Assembly: GCA_029562645.1 (NCBI GenBank) | Contig: JAKQUI010000033.1 | Span: 123,146 to 187,145 of the forward strand | DNA length: 64,000 bases | Direction of reading: 5' to 3' | From: Spirochaetota bacterium | GTDB lineage: Bacteria; Spirochaetota; UBA4802; JAKQUI01 | Part shown: in pieces, positions 17,574 to 27,200 of the stretch | Position numbering within the stretch: the first letter of the stretch is position 1 | How the letters are laid out: each line of letters starts with the position of its first letter | Position numbers and translations under genes: made by a program | Notes under the pieces: model-generated | The model's input: only the letters and a program-made list of their open reading frames with translations | Database searches by the model: none | Told to the model about the DNA's origin: nothing

Positions 17574-17647
17574 AGCACCACTTCCCATTCCGGTTTCGTT
17601 GTGATTGCGTGTGGGATCAGTTCGCTCGCGGGGAACCCGAGGGCCAT
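17549..17647 (-). CDS. Possible 32-residue leader peptide
   Basis: A short frame of 32 codons begins with ATG at 17647, preceded by AGAGGAGGATTG, one of the best ribosome-binding sites in this region. It ends 25 nt inside the next gene (start 17573), an arrangement typical of translational coupling. The peptide has no signal sequence and an ordinary composition with three Cys and two Trp-containing segments near its end. It could be a real small protein, a regulatory leader, or chance. Low confidence. Confidence 0.3.
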   Translation of the reverse strand: MALGFPASELIPHAITTKPEWEVVLCCICPSH

Positions 17648-17660
17648 CAATCCTCCTCTG

Positions 17661-17689
17661 ACCATTCGCGGCGACGAGCGCGCTGTCAA
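17661..17689 (-). promoter_or_regulatory. Possible sigma70 promoter before leader frame
   Basis: Minus-strand TTGACA (17684-17689) is followed after 17 bp by AATGGT (17661-17666), a weak -10. It lies just upstream of the strong ribosome site at about 17651-17657 and just after the methyltransferase stop codon. It would start a separate transcript for the anchored protein and TPR genes. Confidence 0.35.
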
Positions 17690-17696
17690 GGATTTT

Positions 17697-18656
17697 TCAT
17701 CGCGTGTGCCAGAGGCCCGCCTTGAGATAGGGCGCCCCGTCCAACCGAAAGTCCGGCGGTTCGTGCCGGACGAACAGGCATTTCCACCCGGGCGGGTGGA
17801 ATGCGCGATACTCATCCTCGCATACCGTCTGGGAGTTAACCGCGGTGAGCGCGTATCGCCCCGCGATCATATCGAGCGCGGCGAGCGCCTGACGATAGTT
17901 CCGTTTCACCGAAAAGGTCTTGCGCTTGTTGCGCGAGAATGTGGGCGGATCGAACACGACGAGGTCGAACCGCCGCTCCTGCCGCGAGAAGCGCCGCGAC
18001 CACTCGAACGAATCGCCGCAGATGAAATCGCGATCGTCGACCGGGAGGCCGTTGAGGGCATAATTGCGTCGGGCGCGTCGCAGAAACGGCCGGGAGAGGT
18101 CCACGTTCACGGCGCGCGACACGCCATGCGCCAGCGCATGCACGGAAAACAACCCCGTATAGCAGAAGAGGTTGATGAGATCGTGCGTCTCGGCGTACAC
18201 CTGCGCTAGCGCATCGCGCACCTCGCGCATATCGAGAAAGACGCCGGTATTCTGGCCATGCAGAAGGTCCACGGCTGCGCGCAGCCCGTTCTGGAGCACC
18301 ACATAGTCCTCGGGCGGGCGCTCCCCGAGGAGGAGCACGCTGCGGCGGCGCTCGGCGATCTCGACGGTCTCGCGCACCAGGGTCCGGTCCTTCGCGAGGA
18401 CCCCGGCGACCGGGAAGGGCGTGCGCGCGGCGATTGTTTCCAGCGAAGCGCGGATGACGTCGATCGCATCGTACAAAGAGGGCTCGTAGAGCTGGACCAA
18501 CAGGTATTCACCGTAACGGTCCACGCACAGGCCGTCAATCCCATCGCCCCCGCCGTTGAAAATTCGATAGCAGGTGGTGCGGGAATTCGCGTGAAGATCG
18601 GCACGACGGTCGAGGGCGCGCCCGAGGAGATCGGTTGCCGCTCGTTCGTCACGCAT
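17697..18656 (-). CDS. Class I SAM-dependent rRNA methyltransferase, RlmI-like
   Basis: A 319-residue methyltransferase similar to the RlmI/YccW group, which makes 5-methylcytosine in 23S rRNA. The RlmI-type middle domain starts with SRTTCYRIFNGGGDGIDGLCVDRYG split over residues 26-50. The SAM-binding motif is LINLFCYTGLFSVHAL (about residue 168), and the catalytic loop is VVFDPPTFSRNKR (about 248). The usual N-terminal PUA domain is missing or very short. The ATG at 18656 lies 8 nt inside the aldolase gene. Target base not proven. Confidence 0.82.
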   Translation of the reverse strand: MRDERAATDLLGRALDRRADLHANSRTTCYRIFNGGGDGIDGLCVDRYGEYLLVQLYEPSLYDAIDVIRASLETIAARTPFPVAGVLAKDRTLVRETVEIAERRRSVLLLGERPPEDYVVLQNGLRAAVDLLHGQNTGVFLDMREVRDALAQVYAETHDLINLFCYTGLFSVHALAHGVSRAVNVDLSRPFLRRARRNYALNGLPVDDRDFICGDSFEWSRRFSRQERRFDLVVFDPPTFSRNKRKTFSVKRNYRQALAALDMIAGRYALTAVNSQTVCEDEYRAFHPPGWKCLFVRHEPPDFRLDGAPYLKAGLWHTR

Positions 18657-19326
18657 GAATACGTCGATCGCGGTCCCCGTCGATCGCCCGCCGCACGCGC
18701 ATGATGCGCCGCTCGAGCTCGTCGAAATCGCGCCGCGCGACGAGCGCGGGATCGGCGCAAAAGGTCGCCCCGACGGCCACGACCTCGGGTATCGCAAGAT
18801 AGTCGGCGATCGCCTCCTCGGAGACGCCGCCGGTGGGGACCACCCGCGGCGTCCGCGTCGCAAACGGGGCGCAGAGCGCGCGCACGAAACCGGGGCCCCC
18901 CAGCGGCGCGGCCGGAAACACCTTGACCAGCGCGCACCCGAGCGCGAGCGCGCGCCCGAGCTCGGTGGGCGTGGCAACGCCCGGCGCGAACGGAAGCCCG
19001 CGACGCGCCGCATGCGCGAGGACCGCCTCGTCGAGGCAGGGCGCGAAGGCGAAGCGCGCTCCGGCGTCCATGGCGGCATCGAGATCGTCCGGGGAAAGCA
19101 CGCTCCCGCAGCCGACGCAGATTTCGGGAACGCGCGCGGCGATCGCCTCGATGCAGTCGCGCGATGCGCTCGTGCGCAGGGTCACTTCGATGAGCGGCAA
19201 GGAATGGCGGACGAGGAGGGCGGCAAGATCGACCGCGGCGGCGGCGTCATCAAGCACCGCCACGGGGATCACGCGCGCGCGCCGAAAGGCGTCCTCGGGT
19301 GTCACGGGTTCATGCGGGGATAGCAC
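18649..19326 (-). CDS. eda: KHG/KDPG aldolase (Entner-Doudoroff type)
   Basis: A 225-residue class I aldolase, which splits 2-keto-3-deoxy-6-phosphogluconate into pyruvate and glyceraldehyde 3-phosphate. The catalytic set is visible: Glu47 and Arg51 in LPLIEVTLRT, and the Schiff-base Lys135 in ALVKVFPAAP. APGVATPTE and VPTGGVSEE are also typical. Its start overlaps the VOC gene stop: either GTG at 19326 (25-nt overlap) or GTG at 19305 (GTGA overlap). Edd is not in the window, so the pathway role is inferred. Confidence 0.88.
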   Translation of the reverse strand: MLSPHEPVTPEDAFRRARVIPVAVLDDAAAAVDLAALLVRHSLPLIEVTLRTSASRDCIEAIAARVPEICVGCGSVLSPDDLDAAMDAGARFAFAPCLDEAVLAHAARRGLPFAPGVATPTELGRALALGCALVKVFPAAPLGGPGFVRALCAPFATRTPRVVPTGGVSEEAIADYLAIPEVVAVGATFCADPALVARRDFDELERRIMRVRRAIDGDRDRRIHA

Positions 19327-19676
19327 AGCTCGATCCGATTTCCATCGGGATCGAGAAAGACGACCGACTGGCCCTTCCGGAGGTTCTCGGGGCCAAAGAC
19401 GATGGGCACCTCGCGCTCGCCGAGCTCGTCGACGGCGTCATCGAAGTCCTCCTCGTCGATGTAGAAGCTGATATGGTTTTTCGTTTCCTCCGGGCAGCGG
19501 TAGCCGCTAACCTCGTTCAGGCACAGAATGATGTCGCCCACCCGAATGAACGCCTGATTGGCGTTGGTGATGCGCTCGACGATCTCGAAATCGAAGAGCT
19601 CTTTAAAGAACTGGATGGACTTATCGAGGCTGGAAACGGTGAGCCCCACATGATCGATGTTTTCTATAATTATCAT
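19302..19676 (-). CDS. VOC (glyoxalase/bleomycin-resistance fold) protein
   Basis: A 124-residue vicinal-oxygen-chelate protein with two beta-alpha-beta-beta-beta halves. Likely metal ligands are the His in IDHVGLTV (residue 9), the His in KNHISFYI (about 68) and the Glu in GNRIELCYP near the end. Members include glyoxalase I, dioxygenases and fosfomycin or bleomycin resistance proteins; the substrate here cannot be chosen. The gene is first of a set with the aldolase and methyltransferase and has a visible promoter. Confidence 0.85.
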   Translation of the reverse strand: MIIIENIDHVGLTVSSLDKSIQFFKELFDFEIVERITNANQAFIRVGDIILCLNEVSGYRCPEETKNHISFYIDEEDFDDAVDELGEREVPIVFGPENLRKGQSVVFLDPDGNRIELCYPRMNP

Positions 19677-19761
19677 ACTATTCCCTCATACTCAGATATG
19701 ATGCGGCATCGCGCACCGCCGCCCGTGAATGATTGGTCATGCCCCGGTCGTGTACGGTTAA

Positions 19762-19789
19762 ACTGTAATCGCGACGGGGCGGCTGTCAA
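19762..19789 (-). promoter_or_regulatory. Predicted sigma70 promoter of the VOC-aldolase-methyltransferase set
   Basis: Minus-strand TTGACA (19784-19789, perfect) with a 16-bp spacer and TACAGT (19762-19767, 4 of 6). It lies in the 152-nt gap after glmS and would give a leader of about 80 nt before the VOC start codon. The gap also holds a CGGGGC...GCCCCG inverted repeat (19775-19805) that could be part of a glmS terminator. Confidence 0.5.
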
Positions 19790-19828
19790 TACTAATCGCG
19801 CCCCGGTTCGCAAAAAGTTGCAAAAACG

Positions 19829-21664
19829 CTACTCCACCGTCACGCTCTTGGCCAGGTTTCGGGGTTGGTCCACGTTGCACCCCCTGAGCACGGCGACGTA
19901 ATATGAGAGCAGCTGCAGCGGAATGACCGACAACAGCGGCGAGAGCATCTTCCCGATGTTGGGTATGCGCAGAACGTGATCGGCGTGCTTCAGGATTTCC
20001 TGGTCGCCCTCGGTCGCGATGCAGATGATCTTCCCGCTGCGCGCCTTGACCTCCTGCATGTTGTGCACCACCTTCGCGTACACCTCGTCCCAGAACGGCG
20101 CGGCGAACACCGCGGGCATGTTCTCGTCGATGAGGGCGATGGGCCCGTGCTTCATCTCGGCGGCGGGATATCCCTCGGCGTGAACGTAGGATATCTCCTT
20201 GAGCTTGAGGGCGCCCTCGAGCGCGACGGGAAAATTGATCCCTCGCCCGAGATACAGGCAATTGGCCGTATCCTTATACAGCTCGGCGACCTCCTTCACC
20301 GCATCGGCGCGGTCCAGTATCCACTGGACCTTGTCGGGGATCTTGGTGAGCTCGCGCAGAAGCGCGCCGGCCTCGTCCGCGGTCATGCCCTTGCGCCGCG
20401 CGAGGAAGATCCCCAGGAGATAGAGAACCACGATCTGCGAGGTGAAGGCCTTGGTGGAGGCCACGCCGATCTCCGGCCCCGCGTGAAGATACACGCCGCC
20501 GGCGTTGCACTCGCGCGCGATGGTGCTCCCCACCACGTTGGTGATGCCGACCACGTTCGCGCCCCGGTCACGCGCCTCACGGAGCGCCGCGAGCGTATCG
20601 GCCGTCTCCCCCGACTGGCTGATGACGACGATGAGATCGCCCCGCAGGAGGATGGGCCGCCGGTAGCGGAACTCCGATGCGTACTCGACCTCCACCGGAA
20701 TGCGCGCGAACTCCTCGATGAGGTACTCGCCCACCAGGGCCGCATGGAACGAGGTCCCGCAGGCGATGAGGATCACGCGCCGCACGTCGTTGATGTCCTG
20801 GCGGCTCAGGGTGATGCCGTCCAGGCGCACCAGCCCCTCGTCGATCACGATCCGCCCGCGATAGGCGTTCTGGATGGTCTCGGGCTGCTCGAAGATCTCC
20901 TTGAGCATGAAATGCTCGAAGCCCTGCTTCTCGATGTCGCTGATGTCCCAGGTGATGTCCTCGACCTTTTTATCGATGCGGCGTCGCTCGAGGTCGAAGG
21001 TCTTCATCTTGTCCTTCTTCACCTCGATGATCTCACCGTCCTCCAGGTAGACCACCTTTCGCGTGTACTCGATGATGGCGCTGGCGTCGGAGGCCAGGAT
21101 CATCGCGTCGTCGGCGATCCCGAGCAGCAGGGGGCTCCCCTTGCGCGCGGCGATGATGGTGTCGGGCTCGCTCTCGGAGATGGCCAGGATGCCGTAGGTC
21201 CCCTCGAGCTTCGCGAGCGCCTTGAGGACCGCGTCGAGGAACGAGTTGTTTTCGATGTAGTATTCGATCAGGTGGGCGATGACCTCGCTGTCGGTCTCGC
21301 TGGAGAAGATATGGCCCTTGTCGATGAGCATCTTCTTGATCGCGGCGTAGTTTTCGATGATGCCGTTGTGCACGATGGCGATGCGTTCGTGGCAACCGGT
21401 GTGCGGGTGGGCGTTGATGTCCGACGGCACCCCGTGCGTGGCCCAACGCGTGTGGCCGATCCCGACGTGAAAGCCGCCGAGGTTTTTCCCGGCCAGGTGA
21501 TCCTCGAGATTGGAGATCTTTCCCACCCGTTTCTCGATGAACATGTTCCCGTTCACCAACGCCACGCCCGATGAATCGTACCCCCGGTACTCGAGTCGCT
21601 TGAGCCCGCTCAAGATGACGTCTAACGCGCTCTCATTACCCACGTAGCCGACTATGCCGCACAT
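19829..21664 (-). CDS. glmS: Glutamine-fructose-6-phosphate aminotransferase
   Basis: GlmS makes glucosamine 6-phosphate, the first step to UDP-GlcNAc for wall and LPS. The 611-residue product starts MCGIVGYVGN, with the N-terminal catalytic Cys of the glutaminase exposed after Met removal. Two SIS sugar-isomerase domains follow (ACGTSFHAALVGEY near residue 305, SQSGETADT, and HGPIALID near 505). It ends LAKSVTVE, the normal tail. The ATG at 21664 is decided by a GGGAGGGAAT site. A hairpin terminator lies just upstream, so it has its own transcript. I saw no clear glmS ribozyme in the short leader. Confidence 0.97.
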   Translation of the reverse strand: MCGIVGYVGNESALDVILSGLKRLEYRGYDSSGVALVNGNMFIEKRVGKISNLEDHLAGKNLGGFHVGIGHTRWATHGVPSDINAHPHTGCHERIAIVHNGIIENYAAIKKMLIDKGHIFSSETDSEVIAHLIEYYIENNSFLDAVLKALAKLEGTYGILAISESEPDTIIAARKGSPLLLGIADDAMILASDASAIIEYTRKVVYLEDGEIIEVKKDKMKTFDLERRRIDKKVEDITWDISDIEKQGFEHFMLKEIFEQPETIQNAYRGRIVIDEGLVRLDGITLSRQDINDVRRVILIACGTSFHAALVGEYLIEEFARIPVEVEYASEFRYRRPILLRGDLIVVISQSGETADTLAALREARDRGANVVGITNVVGSTIARECNAGGVYLHAGPEIGVASTKAFTSQIVVLYLLGIFLARRKGMTADEAGALLRELTKIPDKVQWILDRADAVKEVAELYKDTANCLYLGRGINFPVALEGALKLKEISYVHAEGYPAAEMKHGPIALIDENMPAVFAAPFWDEVYAKVVHNMQEVKARSGKIICIATEGDQEILKHADHVLRIPNIGKMLSPLLSVIPLQLLSYYVAVLRGCNVDQPRNLAKSVTVE

Positions 21665-21687
21665 ATTCCCTCCCGGCCCCCGCCAAT

Positions 21688-21710
21688 AAAAAAGCTCCCG
21701 CGCGGGGAGC
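21688..21710 (-). terminator. Rho-independent terminator
   Basis: Minus-strand hairpin GCTCCC-CGCGC-GGGAGC (21694-21710) followed by six T residues (21688-21693). It ends the transcript of the secreted-protein gene at 21787-22278 and insulates glmS. Confidence 0.85.
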
Positions 21711-21786
21711 GTCCCTTGGCAAGGCCATCGATACCCTGATTTCGCATCCATGGAAATAATGCAATCATTTTTCGCCCAACCGCCTT

Positions 21787-22278
21787 CTACTCCCGGACAT
21801 GCACGGTCTCGAGGTACAGCACGATCTCCTTGCGCGTTTCCGTCTCGTCGATCCTGAACCTGCGCACCTTGCCGTACACGGCGATCATCTTCCGGGAGCG
21901 CCACCAGCCCTTGAGCAAGCCGATATCGTCCCCGATGATCTTTTTTATATCGGCGATCGAAAACTTCCCGACGATGTGCAGCCATCGTCCGCTGCGCACC
22001 TGACACTGCACCTCCTGACGGTAGATCGATTCGGGCGAGACCAGCATGAAGGTATGGTCGGTGTGGATCTCTTTCCCGATGAGGTCCACCAGGTAGTCGT
22101 ACATCACCTGCCGGTAGTAGCCGCCCTTGCGAAACCAGGGCTCGTTCCAGTGCATGTAGATTTTTTCGAGTTTGAGGTAGTTGCGGGAGGCCTCGGCCAG
22201 CCGCTGCGCGTCGTTCCCGCCGGCCGGCGGTGCGGAGATGCCAAGCGTGACGGCAATGATTAAAACGAGGGTGCGCAC
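21787..22278 (-). CDS. Secreted protein, unknown
   Basis: A 163-residue protein with a cleavable signal peptide (residues 1-20, LVLIIAVTLGISAPPAGG). The mature part is rich in Trp and Tyr, with segments such as YMHWNEPWFRKGGYYRQ and LLKGWWRSRKMIAVYGKV, and looks beta-rich after residue 80. It should be periplasmic or surface-exposed. I do not recognise the family. It is followed by a strong terminator. A GC-rich inverted repeat lies about 10-30 nt upstream of its start. Confidence 0.7.
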   Translation of the reverse strand: MRTLVLIIAVTLGISAPPAGGNDAQRLAEASRNYLKLEKIYMHWNEPWFRKGGYYRQVMYDYLVDLIGKEIHTDHTFMLVSPESIYRQEVQCQVRSGRWLHIVGKFSIADIKKIIGDDIGLLKGWWRSRKMIAVYGKVRRFRIDETETRKEIVLYLETVHVRE

Positions 22279-22379
22279 CTGCGTTTCTTAGTGGCGCGCG
22301 CGGGGGCGCGCGACGACGCCACGAAGGTCACGACGGGCCGTCGAAGCGCGCATCGTGAACCCCGTAGCGCTCGTGACGA

Positions 22380-22550
22380 CTACGCCTCGACGATGGCGTC
22401 GGCGGGACAGGCGTCCACGCAGGAGCCGCAGTCGGTGCACTCGTCCTGGTTTATGACATACTTGTTCTTGCCTTCCTTGATGGCCTCGACCGGACACTCG
22501 CTCGCGCAGGCGCCGCAGCTGGTGCAGTCATCGGTGATCTTGTATGGCAT
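22380..22550 (-). CDS. 2[4Fe-4S] ferredoxin
   Basis: A 56-residue bacterial-type ferredoxin. The two cluster motifs are CTSCGACASECP and CTDCGSCVDACP, each Cys-x2-Cys-x2-Cys-x3-Cys-Pro. It carries low-potential electrons in the cytosol, typical of anaerobic or facultative metabolism. It starts at 22550 after a GGAGGTACCC site. It is 98 nt downstream of the DUF3467 gene. The partner enzyme cannot be told. Confidence 0.95.
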   Translation of the reverse strand: MPYKITDDCTSCGACASECPVEAIKEGKNKYVINQDECTDCGSCVDACPADAIVEA

Positions 22551-22648
22551 GGGTACCTCCAGATTTTCGTTATTGATCGCTGGTAACGCAAAAACGAACA
22601 CTACCGAAAGCGCCGCCCAGCGCGCAAGCAAAAAAATTGCGCGTCGCG

Positions 22649-22948
22649 TCACTGCACGGAATCGGGCCCCCCGGGGAACTGCGCGATGCGGATCTCCCCG
22701 AAGTGCTCCTCGTAGTTGCGAATGTTCTCGCTGAGCGCGCCCAGGATGCGCTTGGCGTGGCCCGGCGTCATCACCAGGCGCGCCATGAGCTTGCCGAAGC
22801 CGGGCGGCGGCACGGGATTGACGAAGAGGAAATCGACGATGAACTCCTCCGGGGTATGGGTGATGTTCGCGAAATTCGTGAATTTGCCGACTGCGTCGTG
22901 CTCGTCCACCTTGATCTCTATGTTCATATTGCTGACGGGTTTTTCCAT
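22649..22948 (-). CDS. DUF3467 family protein
   Basis: A 99-residue protein matching the DUF3467 pattern: FTNFANITHTPEEFIVDFLFV, then PGFGKLMARLVMTPGHAKRIL and a C-terminal helix ending EEHFGEIR. Family members are small soluble proteins of unknown role, seen in many bacteria. An internal ATG (residue 8, MNIEIKVDEH) is another possible start. It lies 98 nt upstream of the ferredoxin on the same strand. Confidence 0.82.
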   Translation of the reverse strand: MEKPVSNMNIEIKVDEHDAVGKFTNFANITHTPEEFIVDFLFVNPVPPPGFGKLMARLVMTPGHAKRILGALSENIRNYEEHFGEIRIAQFPGGPDSVQ

Positions 22949-23172
22949 TGGGCCCCCTGTTGTTTCGGCCGATGCGGGTCACGCCGCCGATGGCGCATTT
23001 CCCGCATCGCGGGAGAAAAAAGCAATTGAAAAACCGCGAGTGCGCTGGAATGATCCAGACGATGATCCAGTTCCGCTCCATGCCCTGATCCGAAACGCAG
23101 CGCCGGTGCGGCCGGTCGACCGCATCGCCGTAAGGGGGATCACGCCGCGAGGGCGGGCCGCAACGGCGCGCA

Positions 23173-24126
23173 TCAGGAGTTCACGATGTTCCGCGGCGCG
23201 CCGTCCCGGTAGGCCCGGATGTTCGCCGCGATCTCGGCGATGAGCCGCCGGCGCGCCTCCACGCTCGCCCACGCGACATGCGGGGTGGCGATGAGGTTGG
23301 GCGCGCCGAGGAGCGGATCGTCCGCGGGCGGCGGCTCGACGTCACGCACGTCGACGGCGGCGCCGGCGATGCGTCCCGCCCTCAGCGCCTCCGCGAGCGC
23401 ATGCGCGTCCACGATGGGACCGCGCGCCAGGTTCACGAGATACGCCGTCGGCTTCATCATCCCGAGAAAACGCGCGTCCGCCAGGCGGCGCGAATAGTCC
23501 GTGAGCGGCATGTGGATAGACACGTACTCCGAGCGCGCCGCGAGCTCGTCGAGCCCGACGCGCTCCACGGTCCCGTTGTACGATACGCCTTCGCGCCCCA
23601 GCGCAACGATGCGCATCCCGAAGGCGCGGCAGAGTTCCGCGACGCGCGCGCCGATGGCCCCCAGCCCCATGATGCCGACCGTCGCGCCGGCAAGCTCGCG
23701 CCACGGCCAGTCGCCCATGGTGTACATGGGCGAGCGTTCCCACGCGCCCCCGCGCGCGGCGCGATCGTGCTCCATGAGCCGCGTCGAGAGGGCGAGGATG
23801 AACGCCATGGCGAGCTGCGCCACCGATTCGGTCGAGTAGCCGGGGACATTGGCCACGCCGATCCCGCGCTCGCGCGCGGCATCGACATCCACGACATTGT
23901 ACCCGGTCGCGGCGACGGCGACAAACCGCAGGGCGGGACAGGCGTCCAGCACCGCGCGGTCGACGACGACCTTGTTGGTGATCGCGACCTCGGCGCCCGC
24001 GAGACGGGCGGCGGTCTCATGCGCCGCGGTGAGGCAGTGCTCGCGATAGTCCCCGCAGGCGGCGATGGGCCCCATGTCCATGTCGCCGAAGTTCAGCGTC
24101 GCTGCGTCGAGGAAAACAATATTCAT
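23173..24126 (-). CDS. D-2-hydroxyacid dehydrogenase (glycerate-dehydrogenase-like)
   Basis: A 317-residue NAD(P)H-dependent D-2-hydroxyacid dehydrogenase. It has the nucleotide loop GIMGLGAIGARV (about residue 150), the catalytic Arg in LVNLARGPIVD (about 235), the Glu in DVRDVEPPP and the His in TPHVAWAS (about 285). The His-x-Ala-Trp ending and overall form resemble glycerate/hydroxypyruvate reductases. The ATG at 24126 follows AGGGGGTAACCAGC. It is flanked by gaps of 224 nt (22949-23172, nothing seen) and 151 nt. Confidence 0.87.
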   Translation of the reverse strand: MNIVFLDAATLNFGDMDMGPIAACGDYREHCLTAAHETAARLAGAEVAITNKVVVDRAVLDACPALRFVAVAATGYNVVDVDAARERGIGVANVPGYSTESVAQLAMAFILALSTRLMEHDRAARGGAWERSPMYTMGDWPWRELAGATVGIMGLGAIGARVAELCRAFGMRIVALGREGVSYNGTVERVGLDELAARSEYVSIHMPLTDYSRRLADARFLGMMKPTAYLVNLARGPIVDAHALAEALRAGRIAGAAVDVRDVEPPPADDPLLGAPNLIATPHVAWASVEARRRLIAEIAANIRAYRDGAPRNIVNS

Positions 24127-24277
24127 GCTGGTTACCCCCTCTACGAATCGAGCGTACGGCCGGAGTCCCCGACGCACGATCGTGCGCGAGCATCATCGTG
24201 ATCGTCTTCACGAAATGGGTCTTCACATGGCCCACCGTACGCGCTCAATCGACAGTGAAGCGGGCGGATCATGCCAA

Positions 24278-27200
24278 TCACTCGACGTCGATCACCATGA
24301 GCGTCACGTCGTCATTGAACTGGTTCGTGCCGGTCCAGCGTTCGAGCTCGGCGAGCAGATGATCGGCGAACTCCCCGGCGGGGCGCTCGGCGCCGGACCG
24401 TATCGCCGCCGTGAAGGCCTCGGTACCGAACATGTGCGCCTCGACGTCCTTCAGTTTTTTGTCGCTCCCGGCCTCGAGCGCCTCGGTGATGCCGTCGGTG
24501 TACAGGACCAGCCGGTCGCCCGTCCGCAGCGGTATCTCTTCCGACGAGCAGGCGATATCATCGACCACCCCCAGGAGCTTGCCACGGGGCTTAAAGGAAA
24601 GCAGCTCGCCCGTTTCCCGACGATGGATCAGAAGGGGCGGATGCGCCGCATTGGAATAATGGAGCCGCCGCTCGGCCGGCTCGATGTATAAATAGCAGGC
24701 CGTGAGGAATTGCGGACGGATATTGGGCATGAGGATGCGATTAAGTTCCTGCAGATAGCAGTCGTGCCGCGCCGCGAGCGGCTTCTGGACCTCGAATGCG
24801 ATCTTGACCATGCTGGCGATGAGGGCCGAGGGCACGCCGTGGCCGGACACGTCGGTGAACAGGACCGCGAAGGCGCCGTCGTCGGTCACGTCGACGCAGT
24901 AGAGATCGCCCCCGACGCCGGCCATGGGCAGATAGCGCGCGGCGCAGCAGAGCCCCGGTACCGCGGGGAGCGACTCGGGCACGATGGACATCTGTATCTC
25001 GCGCGCGATCTTCATCTCGCGGTCGATGCCGTAGAGGCGACGCGCCTCCTGCGAGGCCTTCTTGAGGGAGATATGCGTGCGCACCCGCGCGATGAGCTCG
25101 CGCTTGTTGAACGGCTTGCCGAGGTAGTCGTTGGCGCCGGTGTCCAGGCCCTTGATGAGGTCCACCAGAAGGTTCTTGGCCGTGAGCATGATCACCGGGA
25201 GCTCGCTTGCGGCGTGTCGCTCGCGGATGCGCTGGCACACCTCGTAACCCGAGAGGCGCGGCATCATCACGTCCAGAAGCACCAGGTCGAAGCCGCCCTC
25301 GCCGTCGACGAGCTCGAGCGCTTGGAAGCCGTCGGAGGCCAGGCGCACCTCGTAGCCGTGCAGCAGCAGGTGGTTGGCCAGCACCTTCTGGTTCACCGCA
25401 TCGTCGTCGACGACCAGGATCTTTCCTTTCGCCTCGGCGTCCGTCGCGCGTTGCGGCGTTGCGTCCAACGCGTCCGGATCCTCGACAAGCGCGTCGCGCA
25501 CGGCGGCCACGCGGGCCATGATGCCCTGCGTTTCGGAGGCGACGATCTCCCCGTCCGCGACCCCCGTGGCGACCGGCAGGGAGAAGGAGAACGCGGCCCC
25601 CTTCCCGTGCTCGGATTCCACGCCGATGGTCCCGCCGTGGAGTTCGACCAGCGTGCGCGTGATCGCGAGCCCCAGCCCTGTGCCGCCGTAGAGGCGCGCG
25701 GTTGAGCCGTCGGCCTGCCGGAAGGACTCGAAGATGGCGTCGTGCTCATCGGGCGGGACGCCGATCCCCGTGTCCGAGACGGTCACGACGACCATGTCGG
25801 CGCCGGGCGCGCCCGCCTCGACGCGCGCCGACACCGCGATCTCGCCGGCATGGGTGAACTTGATGGCGTTGCCCACCAGATTGTAGAGGACCTGCTGGAG
25901 CCGGTTCTCGTCGGCGAAGACGAGCGGGATGTCGGCGGGGATGCGATTGAACATCTGCACGGGCTTGGACTTCAGGAGACTGCGCGAGGTGAGCAGCACC
26001 AGGTCCACGATGGCGCGCAGGTCGGTCGGTCGGCGATTGAGGACGATCTCATCGTGCCGCATCTTCGAGAAATCGAGGATGTCGTTGATGAGCATGCCAA
26101 GCCGACGCCCGCTGGAGACGATGAGATTGAGATTGCGCACCGTGTTTTCCGGCAGCGGCCCCGTCGCCCCGTCGATGAGCGACTCGGTGATGCCGATGAT
26201 GCCGTTCAGGGGCGTGCGCAGCTCATGCGAGGTGTTGGCGAGAAACTCGTCCTTGAGCGAGTCCACCGCCTGCAGCCGGTCCGAGAGCCTGCGGATGGTG
26301 GCGTACTCCTGCGAGAAGCGGATGCCCAGCATGACCGACTCGATGATGATGAATCCCGTGAAGCCCAGCGAAAGGTAGTAGCCGGTGTCGACGAGCTGCT
26401 GATAGAACAGCATGTCGTTGTAGGCCCCCACGAAGAGGACGCCGCAGGCGACCAGAAACATGTACGAGAGGCGATTGCCGGCGATGATCGAGCGCACCAC
26501 CCAGTAGAGGATCACCAGCATGCAAAGCGTGACTGCGTGCAGATAATGCTGGAAGGCGTATGAATACCAGTAGGTCGGCGTCGTCCAGATCATGACCAGA
26601 TAGAGCCCATGCACCCCTGCGATCGCGTATACGACGGCCCGGCGTGCGAGCGCCGGAAACAGCGCCCCGGCGAAGAAGATGAAGGTGATGGCCATGAGCG
26701 GGATTGATGAGGTCGAGAGACGCGACGCGATCGCGAAGGGGAAGTCGGGCAGCAGCGTCATCACGAAGGTCTCGCCGGTGAGGAGCGTGCGCATGGCGAT
26801 CGCGACGCAGAAGAGCCCGAAGAACAACAGCTCGCGCGCCGCGCGTCGAAACGAGAAGAGCACCAGGTGATGGCACCCCAGGAAGAAGCAGATCGCCGAG
26901 AGCGCCACCTCGAGGATGAGCACGGAGTAGCGCTTGGCGAACAGGTCCGCGGCCGTCCCAATGACGAAGTTCTGGCCGATCCCGGCATTGCCGTGCGCCT
27001 CGTTTTTGATCTGCAGAACGATGTCGATCGCGCTGCCGGCGACATTGAGCGCGAAGACGTTCGGCTTGAGGAAACGGATCCCGGTGCCCGCGACAGTACC
27101 GTGCTCGTCCACGATGGCGCCGTTCACCCAGAGGCGGTACTCTGTGTACAGCTCCGGCGTCTTGATCGCGATCTCGCCGATGGCGCCCTTTGCGAGCACC

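Noticed and set aside
21661-21786. glmS ribozyme in the glmS leader
   Set aside because: The leader between the terminator and the start codon is too short and no ribozyme core pattern could be recognised.
21664-22006. Extension of GlmS upstream of its MCGIVG start
   Set aside because: GlmS needs Cys as the first residue after Met, and a terminator hairpin lies in the extension.
22290-22330. GC-rich inverted repeat upstream of the secreted-protein gene as terminator of the ferredoxin gene
   Set aside because: The stem is an alternating GC run with no T-run, which arises easily by chance in this composition.
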